Positions 27,146-40,700 of a stretch of 64,000 bases of DNA are shown piece by piece. Below the pieces are notes generated by a model. The model was given only the letters and a program-made list of their open reading frames with translations, searched no databases and was not told the DNA's origin. The stretch lies in contig OY723305.1 of the NCBI GenBank assembly GCA_963210315.1, forward strand, positions 434,001 to 498,000, given 5' to 3'. The stretch comes from Rhynchopus euleeides. Its lineage: Eukaryota > Euglenozoa > Diplonemea > Diplonemida > Diplonemidae. Within the stretch, counting starts at the first letter, position 1. The number at the start of each line of letters is the position of its first letter. The position numbers and the translations under genes were made by a program.

Positions 27146-28775
27146 AACCGCAAAGAGGGATGGAGGGGGGAGGGGGGGAGGCGGGCGCATGGGATGTGCG
27201 GCAGATGGGGTGTGCGAGGGTCGTTTCCGATCTGAAGTGCAGAAAAACGGGGGTCACGTTTTCACCACCCCAACGCTGTAGGGTGGGGGGGCACGCTGAA
27301 CCACCGTTCTGCCCAGAGGAAAGTCTCGCTCCTGCCCCTGACCCCCCCCCCCCCACAACAACCGGAGTAAGAGCGATGAAGGGTGCGAGTATTCCCGTTA
27401 CGGAAGTAGTCACACTTTGAAGCACGAGAGAGAGAGAGAGAAAGACCAAAGACAGGCAGGTTTGGTTTGGTTCCCCCCCTCTCGCCTCTTGAGGGCGCGG
27501 GGTGCCCAACACGCCTAGCATTTCCGTAGCACGGTATCGAGAGAGAAAGAGAGAGTAGGAAAAGACTGCGGAGATCGGATTTGATGCTGTGTTGCAGACA
27601 AATTTTGCAGGAAATACAAGCGGCACGCCTGCGTTTCCAAAAAGTGCGAGTAAGATGTGGGGGGTGGGGGGTGGGGGTGGGGGGTGCACGACATCTGAAA
27701 GCAAGGTCCATGCAAATTCCACCCTGCCATGCAGATCAGTCAATTCTTCCGTGCAAGGCATGCAATCTTACATGCAAATGCATGATAGGGTTTATGATGA
27801 CCATCATGCAACTTACACTTCAGCTTCGTGTCGGAGGAGAGGGGGGGGGGTTTCATGGGGCGGGGCCGATTGAGTCGTGGATACTGATGCAGATACTGAT
27901 CGATTACACCAGCGGGAAGGGGTGGGGTGTGGGGTGTAGGGCGTGTGGGGAGAGTACGCAGAAAGAAACGTAGGGTGCAGCGGGAGGGGAGAGGGGGGGG
28001 GGGGTGGGAGAGAGAGAGAGAGATAGTTGACGTATCTACTCTTCATGCAGGGGGGGGGGGATGGGGGGCGGTTTGTGTGTCCGAGATCCACTTGATATGA
28101 TCCGGGCCAGCGTTGTGACATGGTGTGATAGGCGTGAGAGGGGGGGTAATGATGACTGGTGCCCTGAATACCGTAAAGGAACTGCGTGAAGGACTACGTA
28201 ATAATCGGCCTTTTCAGGGAGGCACCCAAGTTGCTGCCATATTGACCTGCTCCTTTCTTTTCTTTTCTTTTTGTTTTTTTTGTCGACAATCCCAGGCACT
28301 GCGAGAGCTAGGCTGCTACACAGACCCGTTCTGTCCCATTGACGCCCATTTCCCCTTTTGACAAATTTGTTCTTTTCTGGCGTCGGCAACCACCAATCTA
28401 GGGGGTTGGTCTGCCACAATCGTTTCCTGGCAACCCCATCTCCCGCGAGCAGGATGGAGGGGTTCTGATTTGTTTTTCCAAATTAGAATTCCTTTCGTCG
28501 CGCCATTTTGAAGGGGGGAGGGTCGCAGAACAGAGAACACATCATGATATTCCAGATGAAAGGGGCCACAGGGAAAATGAAAAAACCTGCAGCAAAGAGG
28601 CACATCCCCTGCACAAAGCAGGAATCAGGCGGGGGAGGTGGAGGAGCAGCGTGTGATGCGCAGGGCGGGGGAGGCGCACGTCACCTGCTGCGGATCATCA
28701 CAGGAAGCAGGCTGTGAAAGGAGTACATGAACCCAAGTGCAGCCACGTCTGTACCTAGAGGAGGCTGGTGCGATC
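27146..28775. other. Low-complexity 3' flank of giant copy B
   Basis: G-rich runs, a GA microsatellite at 27425-27445 and another near 28010-28023. No gene supported. It would contain the 3' UTR of copy B near 28500-28775. No AATAAA hexamer is evident there. Confidence 0.55.
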
Positions 28776-31700
28776 TCAGCGGGTCTTTGAGATGGGCGAC
28801 ACCGTCGCCAGCGAGTCGGCGTCAGAGGTCAGGTCAGAGGAGCTGTTCGGATGTCGGGCAGGCTGCTTGCTGGCGTGCGTGCGGGCCTCGATCCAGGTGC
28901 GCATAACCTCGAAGCGGTCCTTGCGGGACTGGTACTTCGACAGCCAGTAGCCCATAGTTGCCGCAGGTGTAAGGAGGACGCTGTCACCGTCCGGCGCCTC
29001 CATGTTGCGCTCGCGCTGGGTGCGCGAGACCTCGAACCACCTCCTCTTCACATCACGGAGGCGCGACTGCTCGCGCAACTCCGCTTGGGACAGCAGGAAG
29101 TCCGGCTTCATCTCGTGGTACTTCTTCGAGACGTACTTCATGGCTGTGGAGCAGGAGACCTTGTCGTCGACGAGCATCTCGCGGGTGCGCAGCTTCACCT
29201 CCTCCTGCGCCTGCACGACGATGCGGATCGCAAACACCACCAGCACAACGACGTTCAGGACGAAGGAGGCGATGCTGACGAAGGTGCGCGCCCCCTGTGA
29301 CGGGTTCCCGATGTACACCAGGGCGAGGTTGTAGGTGATGACGACGGAAAGGAGGGACAGGTTCTCCAGATACCACAGGTTGGAGTCCTTGTAGGGGCGC
29401 ACCAGCACGTTGAGCAGGGTGAAGGCGCCCATCAGCCACGCCGCTGCGTACAGCTGGTACGATGGGTAGCGCACGAGGAAGACGACGATGAACACCAGAA
29501 GCATCTTCCGCAGCAGCGTGACGCACTCCCAGAAGTACCACCGCCTCCTGTACCCAGAGTAGAGGAAGCCAAGGGTGGACACGACGGCCTTGGTCTGCAG
29601 GCGCTTGCGCCGGCGCCAGATCTGCAGGAAGGCGAGGGCGGGGATGCCGACACCGTACCCCACCAGGGCACAGAAGGACAGCAGGGCGTACACAGCGTAG
29701 GACGAGGTGTCGCAGTCGACGGAGGGGTCCACCTCGAGGTACCTGTGGCACATGCCCTCCGCCATGCAGATGGGCTCCGTGCAGCTCAGCATCAGCGACA
29801 CCTCGCGCATCAGCCACGGGTACAGCATGAACATCACCACCACCACCGTCACAGTATACACATCGGTGCGGTGCACCACGATGTCGTACCCCGCTTCCGC
29901 CAGAGGGGACCGCCGCGGCAGCGGCACGATGCGTGTGTGCCCCTTGCGTGGGCCTGCTGTGTGGAGGGCTCCGTCGCACCTCTCGCAGAGTGACTTCCCG
30001 CACATGGGGCACGACACCACGGCAAAGTCACCACAGGCAGCACACGAGGGGATCACCTCGAGGGCAGCGTCCAGCGCCTCCAGGCGCTGCCGCGTCCCTG
30101 CCGCAGCGCGGCGTGTCGTGTCCGTCCTGGAGAGGAGTGTCGCCTTGCGGCTGCTCCACGTTGACATGCGTCTCATATTCAGGTCCCGCGCAGGTGCCGG
30201 CGCCCCGTCTGCCTTTGCAGAGAGGCGTCGCTCGATGGTGTCGTCGCTGAACCCCGACAGACGCCACCCCGCCATCTTATCCGACATGCGGCGGAGCCGC
30301 GCTGCCTGGAACAGCTGGTCGTAGGGCACCACCAGCGACAGCTCCACGAGTGTGAAGCACGCCGTGCCCGAGGTGCCCTGCCGCACAGGCAGAAGCGACG
30401 TGCCCTCCGACCCGCCGAACAGCAGCGTCGGGTCGAGCGGCATGCCGCTGGACGGGGTGTCGGCGTGGTGCCACCGGGTCTGCACTGTCACTGCCGTGCC
30501 CTCCCGCGCCTTCCCCGCAGCGGGGCGGAGGGAAGCCTGTGCGGCACGCAGCCACTCGCAGTGCCTCGTGACATACCACACAGGCAGGTCCAGGGTGAAC
30601 CCGCTCGCACCGGTGGGCAGCACCGCGATGTTGTCGATTGTGGCCCCCAGAGGGGGCGACCGCGGCGGGGTCAGCGGATCTGTCGTCGAGGTGTACTCCC
30701 GCGACACATTCAGCACGGGGTCTGTGCTGACCACCCGGTACACCTTGGAGCTGTGCGCCGTGGGGAGGCTGTGGATCTCCAGGCGCTTTGCCTTCCGCAC
30801 CCCCTGCCCCACCCGCTCCTGCTCCCGCAGGATCACAGACGCGGTGCCATCCACGCGCCTCTTCAGCGACGCCTCCTCGCCCATGCTCCCGTCAGCCTCG
30901 AGGAAGAGCCCGTTGGAGAACACCGTTGTGTGCATCGCCGCAGCCCCAACAGCAGACTCCCCCGCAGTCGCGGGGAACTCGAAGGGGAGGTGGTCCTTCA
31001 CAGGGTACGGCGGTGTGGTGCTGAGGGAGTAACCCCTGAGGCGTTCGGACTCTGTGGGGCAAGACGACTTCTTCCTCGAGTGTGTGAAGAGGCTGTCTGC
31101 CGCAGCGGCCGCATCGCCTGCACCCAGCGTCTCGCCTGGGGTAGCCTTTTTGCGAAGGCGGGTCAGCAGGTCGTGCCGCGCAAGGCATGCGATGAGGAGC
31201 TCCCCAGTGAAAAGCTGGTAGATGACTGCCTTGGTGGCGGTGTGGGCAGGGACGTCGCAGGTGTACCACCCGTCGGACATCTCCTCCAGCTGGCCCGCCA
31301 GCCCAACCCTGCCGACCCCCGCGTTGGGGAAGAGCTGCTCCAGGATGCAGCACTTGTGGCACAGCCAGCACCCGTATGTCCCCGGGGTGAGGTCGTGCTC
31401 CCACAGCACCTCCATGTCCTTCACGGCAAACTCAGCGGACTCGGTGCGGAACCCCTGCACCCTGATGGGGAGGGGGCACTCCTGCGGGTGCGGGAATGCA
31501 TCGGGGTCTTTCAGCCCCTCCATGTCCCTCTCCTGCCGCGGGTCGATCTGCGGCGCCACCACGGTGTTGACCCACGTGCGCCCTGCGGCCTCGTCTGCTG
31601 CGGGTGTGTCGGAGGGTGGCGTGTCGGTGGAGGCAGCGGCCGCGGCGGCGGCGGCAGCATCTGCTGCTGCCCGCAGGTTGTGCCGCAGGGACTCCACCTC

Positions 31701-34700
31701 GCCAGGGTCGACGCACCAGTCGTATGCCCAGTGGTAGAGCGACCGGCACTCAGGGGCACGCTCCCGAAGTGCTGTGGGTGAGGCTTTTGCCTCTGCCTTG
31801 CGTGTGGCGGTCGTGAGCTGCAACAGCAGGAAGGCAGACAGGATGACCACCGGCAGCAGCAGCCAGCCGGTGTACTTCGCGTAGTAGTCGGCTCGCAGTG
31901 CGCATGTGAGGCTGAGCATGACGACGTTGGGGGAGGAGATGCTGCCGCCCGAGTTGAAGGATTCCGTCATCAGCGTGCCCCAGTCGATGGCGAAGGAGGC
32001 GGAGAGGGCGAGGACCTGCATGTGGTTCGTCAGCATCTTCATCACGACGCTCAGCTTGCTGGACTCCCGCACGATCTCGCCCGACTGGATGTTGACGGCC
32101 ACCATGATGCCCATGAAGGCGATGACAACCACGGCGCAGACGCACAGGATGACCCCGTTTGCAGCAGGGGATGGGCACTCCGCGCATCCGTCCCCGCTCC
32201 GTGCGTACCCGTGGGGGGCGTGTGGGGTGCCTTTCTGCACACACTCGCCGCACAGAGGCCCCGTGCCACCGTCTCCGCACTGCAGGTCCGCACGTTCGTG
32301 CTCTGCCATCTGCAGCGTTGCGAGGGGGGTTGCAGGGCCGATCCCCGGCACGACGTCGCCCCCAGTGCACTGCCCGGATTTGCACTTCCATGCGCGGTAC
32401 GTCACAGGCTCGCGGAAGTACTCCGGCTTGGTGACGATAGTCCCGTTGCCGTAGCACACCGTGCCCTCCTCGCACACCCCGCACTCTGTCAGGCACTGGA
32501 AGGGCGTCGAGGATGTTGTGGTGCGCAGGGCGGCAGACGTCGCAGGGTTCAGCGGCCCTGTCTTCCTGCCGCGGTGCCCCCAGCACCCCACCTCGAAGGA
32601 GTAGGCGTAGGCGCTGCAGGGCTCCTGCGTGCAGCAGGGGGAAGCCTCCAGCCCGTGCGACAGCCCGCCACCGACCTGCTCGTTCATCGCCTGCAGCTGG
32701 GGGGCGCTGTCCACCGTCAGGAGGGACACCTTCAGCAGGCAGCGCACACCGCGCCACATCAAGAAGTCTGGCGTGCCGAACGCCGCCTGCCGTGCGTCTG
32801 TGAGCCCGAAATCGAGGGAGAAGCTGCGGAAGGGGCAGGCGGACTCCTCAAGGCTCGCGATGACCTCCTCCGTGAAGTTCATCGCACGCCACCCCAGCAG
32901 CAGCGGGCCTGTCGAGTTGTCGCGGAAGGCTGGCACAGACACCTGCACCTGGAACACAACGGGCACCGTGTCGCCCAGCGAGCGCTGCAGGTCGGACGTC
33001 GTCAGCACGTTGCCCGACACGTCTGCGATGTAGAGCGCGTAGTCCACGCTTGCGTGCATCTCGACCACCCCACTCGGCGGAGCCACCCAGTCGTAGCGGT
33101 GTGGGGCACCGGGTGTGACGGTGACCACCCCGACGTAGCTGGGAAACGCTGTGTCGACGCAGCGCAGGGAGCTTGGGAATGGCAGCTGCCTGCCTGCGAC
33201 CACGGGGCCTGTGCCTTTCCCTGAAGGCATCGGCCCTGTGCAGGGGGGGAGCGGTCCCGTGCCTGCTGTTGTGTTTGCGGCAGTGCTGGTGCTGGTGCTG
33301 GTGCTGGTGGCGGTGCGGCTGCTGGTGCCGGTGGTGTCCTCGATCCTGATCCCATACTGTGTGGTGCGCGGGTAGTGGAACTCCAGGTTCACAGAGGCCT
33401 TGCCTCCGACAAGGCGGACGACGCCATCAGGCAGCAGGCCTCCGTGCGCGCCACGCAGGGTAGTGCAGTCTGTGGTGTTGTCCGCAGTGCAGAGCACTGC
33501 CGCGTCCCACCCCTGTGTGGAGAGCGCGTCCACCGTCACACGCAGCTGGCGCACGGCAAAGAGGCTGTCGCGCACGTCACTGCCGGCCATGTCCTTCAGC
33601 ACAATGTCGAAGGTGGTAGTGCTGGCGAGGGAAGCAGAGGGCACGGGTGCCAGCATCGTCGCCTCGCCCAGCCCCAACTGTGCAGGGGGGCCGAGGTGGG
33701 TGGGGCCTGTGAGGTGCTCTGCCTGGGACAGCAGCGCCATGCAGGTCGACTGCGAGTCGCACGACGTGACGACCTGCAGCCGCGTCACAGCAGCGCCTGT
33801 GAACAGGTCTGAGGATGCAGACGACGCCTGCATCTGCACCGCAGCCGACCGGCCCCCAGCCACAGCCCCACACGGCCCCCCTCCGACACGGTGACCGTAC
33901 CTGCAGCACGACTGGCGGTCCTCTTCGCTGTACTCCGCTACAGGGTACAGGTTCCTGCAGTGGTACATGCATTTCGGCACCCGCACCCGCATGTGGCACG
34001 GGTCCACCAGCTCCGCCGGCAGCTCACATGCAGTGTCGTACTGCAGCCCGTCGCTTGACACTGTCAGCAGCACACGCAGGCTGTCGGGGCCCGCACCCGA
34101 CACAGCCACATCGTAGAAGTCTCCCGCAAGCTCGATGTCGGTGGAGGACAGGTCCACCAACACAACGGGGCTGATGGAGCACACGCGCTTGCTGCACGTC
34201 GTGTTGCAGGTGCTGGTGCGGAGGGGCTGCGGCAGCGACAGCGGCGGTAGCGTGTAGCCGTATGCATCCAGGCCAGACCCGTAGAACAGGAAGGTGATGC
34301 TGTACTCCTGCCCCACCTGCCCCCACACGTTCAGCGTGCTGTCCGTGCCGGGTGCTCCGTATGCAGCGATCCCGGCGCTGCTGAACTGTGGGTCGTACAG
34401 GAGGCGCTGCTGCACCGCACCTGCCGACATGTTGGACAGGGGCAGCGTGTTCCAGGTACACACACCCTGTGCCGTGCGGTCCTCCCGCCCCCACATGCCT
34501 GGCAGCGTCACGTCCTCCTCTGCCGCGACGAGGGGTGGCAGGCAGCGTGGCCACGGGGAAACCGCCCCGACCCGCACACGCACGTCATTGAGGCGCGGGA
34601 AGTCTGTGAGTGTGTTGTTCACCTCGTCCAGCAGCCGGAAGCGCGGCTGCACCACCAGGTCTTTGTAGTTGGTGAGGGTGGTGCGCGGGACGCCGTCGCG

Positions 34701-37700
34701 CCCGCCTGCCCACCCCGCCACGCCGGGCGCGTCGAAATGGACATGGTGCGGCAGGCCCTCGCGCACCGTGAAGATGCGGTCGACAACGGGGAGCGACCCT
34801 GCGTCCAGCCGCAGGCGGTACGTCCCTGCAGCAGGGCGCTCCATCTCGATCGTCCCGAACTCGGCATACGCCCCACGCGTGTGCACGATCCCGAGGGGGT
34901 GCCCACCGACAGTCGCGACGACCTCCTCCCGCGGCACGGGGGACAGGCTTGCGTACTGCGCCCCTGTGGGGGAGGTGTAGGTGTCGACAGCCTCGATGGA
35001 GAGCTTCACGCTGAACTCGTGCTGCTCTGTCCTGACAGCCGCGTTGCTGGCAGCGGCGGCGGCGGCGGCGGTGTGTGCGACCCACGTATCCCCGATGCTC
35101 TGCCCATGCCACCCGTTCAGGATGGCTGCCTTGTCGAGCACAGCCACGCGCAGTGTGCTGTTGGATGTACCCGCCTGCGCCCTGCGGATCGCATCGGTGT
35201 TCAACCAGTCCGCACCCGCATCCCCAAGCGCTGTCAGCGCGCCTGCGATGGTGACGGTGCGCCCTGCGCGCAGGAGAGACGATGTGTGCACCATCGCCTC
35301 TGAGTACATCAGCAGCTGGTACTCTGCTGCACTGCGCCTGGTGCCCGGGGGTGACGCACGCCGCAAGGATGAAGCCGATGCCTCCACCGCGATCGGCAGG
35401 CGGGCCTGCGCCCCCACAGCACTGGAGTACACAGACGCGCTGGCAACCGCACGCCCGAGAGGCACCGCAAGGTTGAACACACCCAGGCGCGCAGGGCTGC
35501 CGATGGACCGGTAGTGGGCTGTGGTGCTGCCGAGCCTGCCGGAGGCAAACGGCGCAATCGCCCGCAGCACCGCCTCCTCCCTGCCGCCGTCGGTCCGCCG
35601 CACGTGCGTGGCGTTGCACACGACAGCCTCGCCCGCAGCCGTGTCGGGCGCTGCCGCCCCAGCGCACACAAGCTCGGGACGCACCGACAGCATCGCACCT
35701 TTCGCGGTGCGTGGGAGGAAGGGGTCGCACCGCAGCGTGCACGAGTCCACCACCACGGCAGCCACGGAGAAGGCAAGCTGGCCGGTCGCCACGTCGTGCG
35801 CCACACAGCTGTACGACCCCAGCACATCGCCGTGGTACTTCCACCCCCTGATGGACACAGGGGACCTGTCCTCGAAGTGCTGCTCCTCCGGATCCACCCA
35901 CCCGAGCACAGCGTCCCCGACATAGGCCTGCGAGCAGTCCACCAGGTGCATCACCCTCACCACGTCTGCGATCCCCGCCACACGCTCCCCGTTGCTGTAG
36001 ACGCGGAACACGATGCGGAAGAAGAGCAGCTCCCCGCCACCCCCGTACTGCATGTCCCGCCCCGCCAGGGTGGTGGTGTGGATGTGCAGGCCGCGGAACA
36101 CGAAGTGCCCCAACTGTTCGGAGTACGCTGCCACCGCAGACGACACCACGACGTGCGGCAGCTGCGTGTACTCGTTGAACAGCTCCGGTGGAAGGGTGGC
36201 CGTGTCCAGCTCTGCCACGACGGACCACGTGCTCCGCGACACCGACCTGTTCCCCGTGTCCTCCAGCCGCACCTCCGGCTGCGGGTCGAGCGGCTCCCTG
36301 TTGTCGGAGAAGGAGGGCGGGTCCACTGCGAAGCGCAGCTGCACAGGGCTGCCCTCTGCGATCTCAAAGCTGACGGTGTCGGCCAGGGTGCCGGCCGCGT
36401 CTGTGTAGAGCAGGCGCAGCGTGTGGCGCCCCGGGTGTGGGGACAGCGCCCACAGCCTGTCGAACACGACACGCCCCTCGGAGGGCTGCAGGGTCACGAC
36501 AGAGTCGGTGCTGAAGGAGAGGGTCGAGTCGATGGCCACCTGTCCCACCCTGCCGCCGTTGCGGGTCCACACGCCGCCGACGAAAGTCCCGATTGAATCC
36601 TTGAAGGCGGCAGCGACTGTCGGGAGGCGCGTCACCGGCTCTGACTTCAGGGCAGTCATGCAGTCGCTCGAAGCCCCATCGCCAGCACCGGGATTGCAGA
36701 CGCCGAATGCATCAAGTTTGTTCGCGTCGCCCACTGCGTAGTAGAAGCTCCGTGTCGTGTTGGAGGCGGTGAAGTGCTGCCCGTCCATCGTCACCTCCAC
36801 GGTGACCCTGGCAGGGCCGCCGTGCAGCACAGGCTGCCTGCAGAGGACACGCAGCGAGCTAGCGAAGGTCACGCTGCTGACAACCCCGTTCATCCGGCAC
36901 ATGGAATGTGCAGAATGCCGGAAGCCGGCACCCGCAACCACGACAGCCACCGGCTCGTTGTACGGCCCTGTTGCCTCGGCCTGGATGAGGCGCGGGTCTG
37001 TGCCACCCCAAGGGTCCCGCACAGGGCCCACCACGCCGACATCGCCTGCAGAGACGGCAGCCAGCCATGCCCTGTCCCCCTGGTCCGCTGCGGCCAGGGC
37101 TGCGGTGCCCAGAGAGAGGATCATGGGTGTGGCGATGCGGGCGACAAGCACCTGCGAGTCGGAGAAGCGCGGGTCGGCAGCAGACAGCGACACCTCGAGG
37201 GGGTACGACAGGCACGCCGTGGAGGTGGTGGTGGCGCTCTGCGCGACACACACGATGGTGTGGGTTGCCGTGCTGCCCGTGTGGCCCCCCGCAAGGGCGT
37301 ACCGGCCCTGCGACACCAGCTCCCCCATGCGGCACAGGGGCACCGTGCCGGGCAGCGGGAAGAACCCGAGGCCCCGCACCGTGATCTGCGTGCCGCCGTG
37401 CAGCAGGTCGCTCACATCCGGCGACACGGACTCCACCTCGTGCAGGCTGAGGACCAGCACGCTGGCAGGCTTTGTGCGCAGGCTGACGAACAGGGCCCCG
37501 CGGTCGTTGTCGAGCAGGGTCCCGACTGCCACCTGCGGATCGGCACTGGACGCCCCGTAGCGCAGGGCGCGGCTCCGCTCGTACATCAGAGTGAGGGCGT
37601 CGATGCGCAGCACCACGCTTGGCAGCGTTGGGTTGTCCCCACCCACAGTGAGGTACACCTTCCCGGTGTGCACGTCCACCTCAGCACCCGTGATCCCGGT

Positions 37701-40700
37701 CCGCCCCTGCGCGCCTGCCAAGAAGCGCTCCCGCACCCGGGTGCACGCCGCACCGTCCCACGTGCACAGCGCGCCACGGCAGGCCTCGGCAGACAGGTGC
37801 TGCATGCACAGGGGATGGTCGGCTGCCGGGGACAGGTCTGTGTCCTTCACAGCGCTGAGGTTGACACGCTGCGCTGCGTACCCCACCACGAGGGACGCGC
37901 CGCGCTGCACCGTCTGCACCAGCAGCAGTGCGGTGTCGCCCTCGTGGCGGAGGCGCTCGTCCCTGCTTGCCTGCAGCCCGCCCAGAGGGATGAGGCGTTC
38001 CAGCCTGGTGCACACATACACCGAGCAGATGGCGGGTGTGGCCTGCAGCACGGAACGGACACCCACGTAGGGCGAGGAGGAGCTGGCCCTGACGACGAGC
38101 ATCTCCAGCACAGGCTCGCCCAACCCGTCGGCACCCAGCACGAACAGCAGCACCACCTCGCTGCTCCACGCCACGTTGTGCACAAGCAGCGAGGTCACCG
38201 TGCCCGATGCGGCCAGCAAGTGCGGCTCCTGCGCCGCGAAGCCCGTCTCGCTGCCTGTGTGCACCACAGACAGCCAGCACGCCCCGCCGTGCTGCACAGC
38301 GACGAACGCCACCTGCAGCCGGGGCGAACGCCCCCAGGCAAGCACCTTGCCGCGCCCGCCGGGCCCCACAGGCGCGACAGAGGGGACCGCCGTGAGGCGT
38401 GAGGCAGCAACCTCGACACGCTCGGCCAGCCGTGTGCGCACGGCTATGCGCGGCCCGTCGTCCAGCAGCACCACCCCAGTGCGGCTGCTTGAGGCCACAC
38501 CCTCCACGACACCTGCCTCCCCGTCGTCCAGCAGCACCGCCTGCCCAGGCGTGCAGGTGCGCACAGTGCACACCCTGCTGTGCCCCACGAGGGTTGTGTA
38601 CGAAGCAGCACGATTCCCCGCGAGCGCGAGGCACATCAGGCACCGTGGCCCCGACACAGACCAGAAGCGCCCGACGTACGACCGCCCGTCAGTGTCGTGC
38701 ACGACGGCGTACAGGAACCTTCCGGATGTGAACATGCCGGCGACGCTCGTCCCCATCAACAACCCCTCGCCGTAAGTGTGAACATGGATGCGGCCGACGT
38801 ACGCCGCGCTGCGGGATGCGTGTGTCCCTTGGGCTGACTCTGCGCCTGTGCCTGTGCCTGTGCCTGCAGTGCGGAAGTCGACCGAATCTGTGTGCGGCTT
38901 CGACCACACGTTGATGGCCGCACCAAAGGTCCCGACCGGGACCTCCCCAGCAGAGCTGAAGAAGATCTCAGTCGGCGCCCCCGTCTCCTGCGTCAGGTAG
39001 AGGTGGGCCGCCCCACGTGCGCCCGAAGGCACCACAGCCTCGCGGTGCCCGGAGCTGAAGGTGTAGGCCGCCCCGATCTGTGCGACACCCTCTGCGACAA
39101 CAGCGTCGAGGCAGGCGTCGCCTGTGTACCCACTGGCACACAGGCTGCAGGAGGTGCCTGAGAAGTGCCCGCGCACGCCGTCGTTGAAGCATTCACAGGC
39201 CCCCGTCACCGTGTGGCAAGTCCCGTGGTTGTTGCACCTGCAGGCCTCGGTGCAGTGGGTCCCCCAGAACGACGCAGCACACGTCTTGCAGCGCGTGGCC
39301 TGGTCCCAGTGCCCGCGCACCTCGTCTTGATAGCACGTGCACAGGGTTGCCGGTGTCGTGTCCACCCCGGGGGGCGGGCACACCCCATTCCCGTGGCACT
39401 CCTCCCCTGCGACGCAGTGCAGGTCGCAGGACCTGGAGGCCACATCCCGGAAGTAGTTCACCTGGCACACGCACCCGCCATCCCCGCACTTCCCCTTGCC
39501 ACAGAGGCCGTTGAAGCACTCCACCTGGCAGTCGGCCCCGGTGCGCCCGGTGACGCAGCGGTCGCAGAAGGATCCGGCGAAGCCTGCCTTGCACGACCCC
39601 TTCGTGCAGGTCCCGTCCTCCGACTCCTTGTCGCACACCCCATTCACGCACTGGCAGCGCTTCGTGCAGGCCTCGCCGTACATCCCCTCCGCACACACGT
39701 TGCAGCTGTCCCCAGCCCAGAAGCCCTGCACGCTGTCGGAGTGGCATTCGCACGTCCCGGCACCGGAACAGCGCCCGTGCCCGTGGCACCCGGATGAATT
39801 CCCGGTCCCCGAGTCGCTGCACTGCACCCCGCAGTCGAGCCCGATGTACCCCGCGTCGCACAGGCACTGCTGGTGCAGGCTGGACGCGCGCGTGTCCCAC
39901 ACACACGCCCCCACATCCGGGCTGCACGTCGCCTCGCTGCAGGCATCGGGCTGATACGCAGAGCAGGTGGGGCCTGTGTAGCGGAAGTCGCAGTCGAGGC
40001 AGAAGTCGCCCGCCCACCGCCCCTCCCCCTCGCGGCTCCCCCGCACACACGCCCCCAGCGAGGCGCTGCCGAAGGCGCCGCGCGGCGTCCACGACACGTC
40101 CGCCCGCACGGAGGACGTCCTCGACAGCCCCTGCACCACGAGCACGCCGAACCCGGCTGCGAGGGGCGCCAGCTCTGCACACTGCACAGACGGCTGCAGC
40201 CCCACCTCGCTGCACAGGGCTGCCTGCGTGATGCTGCGCAGCGCTGGGGGGGCGAGCTCCGCCTGCTCCATCTTCTCCAAGTCGATGCGGGAGATGGGTC
40301 CCGCACCGCCTGCACTGTGCTCCGCACGCAGAAGCGGATGCTGCTCAGCAGCAGGTGCGGGTACACCGCTGCCAGTGCCCCCCTGCGTCACAGCAAGCAG
40401 GGCTGCGTGTGACGCGGAGGCACGTATGGCGTACCCAGCCTTCCGTGGGGCGCTGTTCCCGCTTTCACACCGCCCGTCAGCACAGTCCTCAGGCCAGCCC
40501 GCGTGGTGCTCGCGGGAGGTGAAGAGCCAGCGGCACCCGCCTGTGGCAGAGAGCAGGAGCGACACAGACGCAGCGCCTGTGCCGGAGTGTGCTGCGAGGG
40601 CATCCGCGTCGAGCGGCACCACCCATTCGGAGCCGAGCCCTGTTGGCCCCGTCCGCAACACCTCCGCGAGCACGGGCAGCGCAGAGAGGTTCCACAGCAG

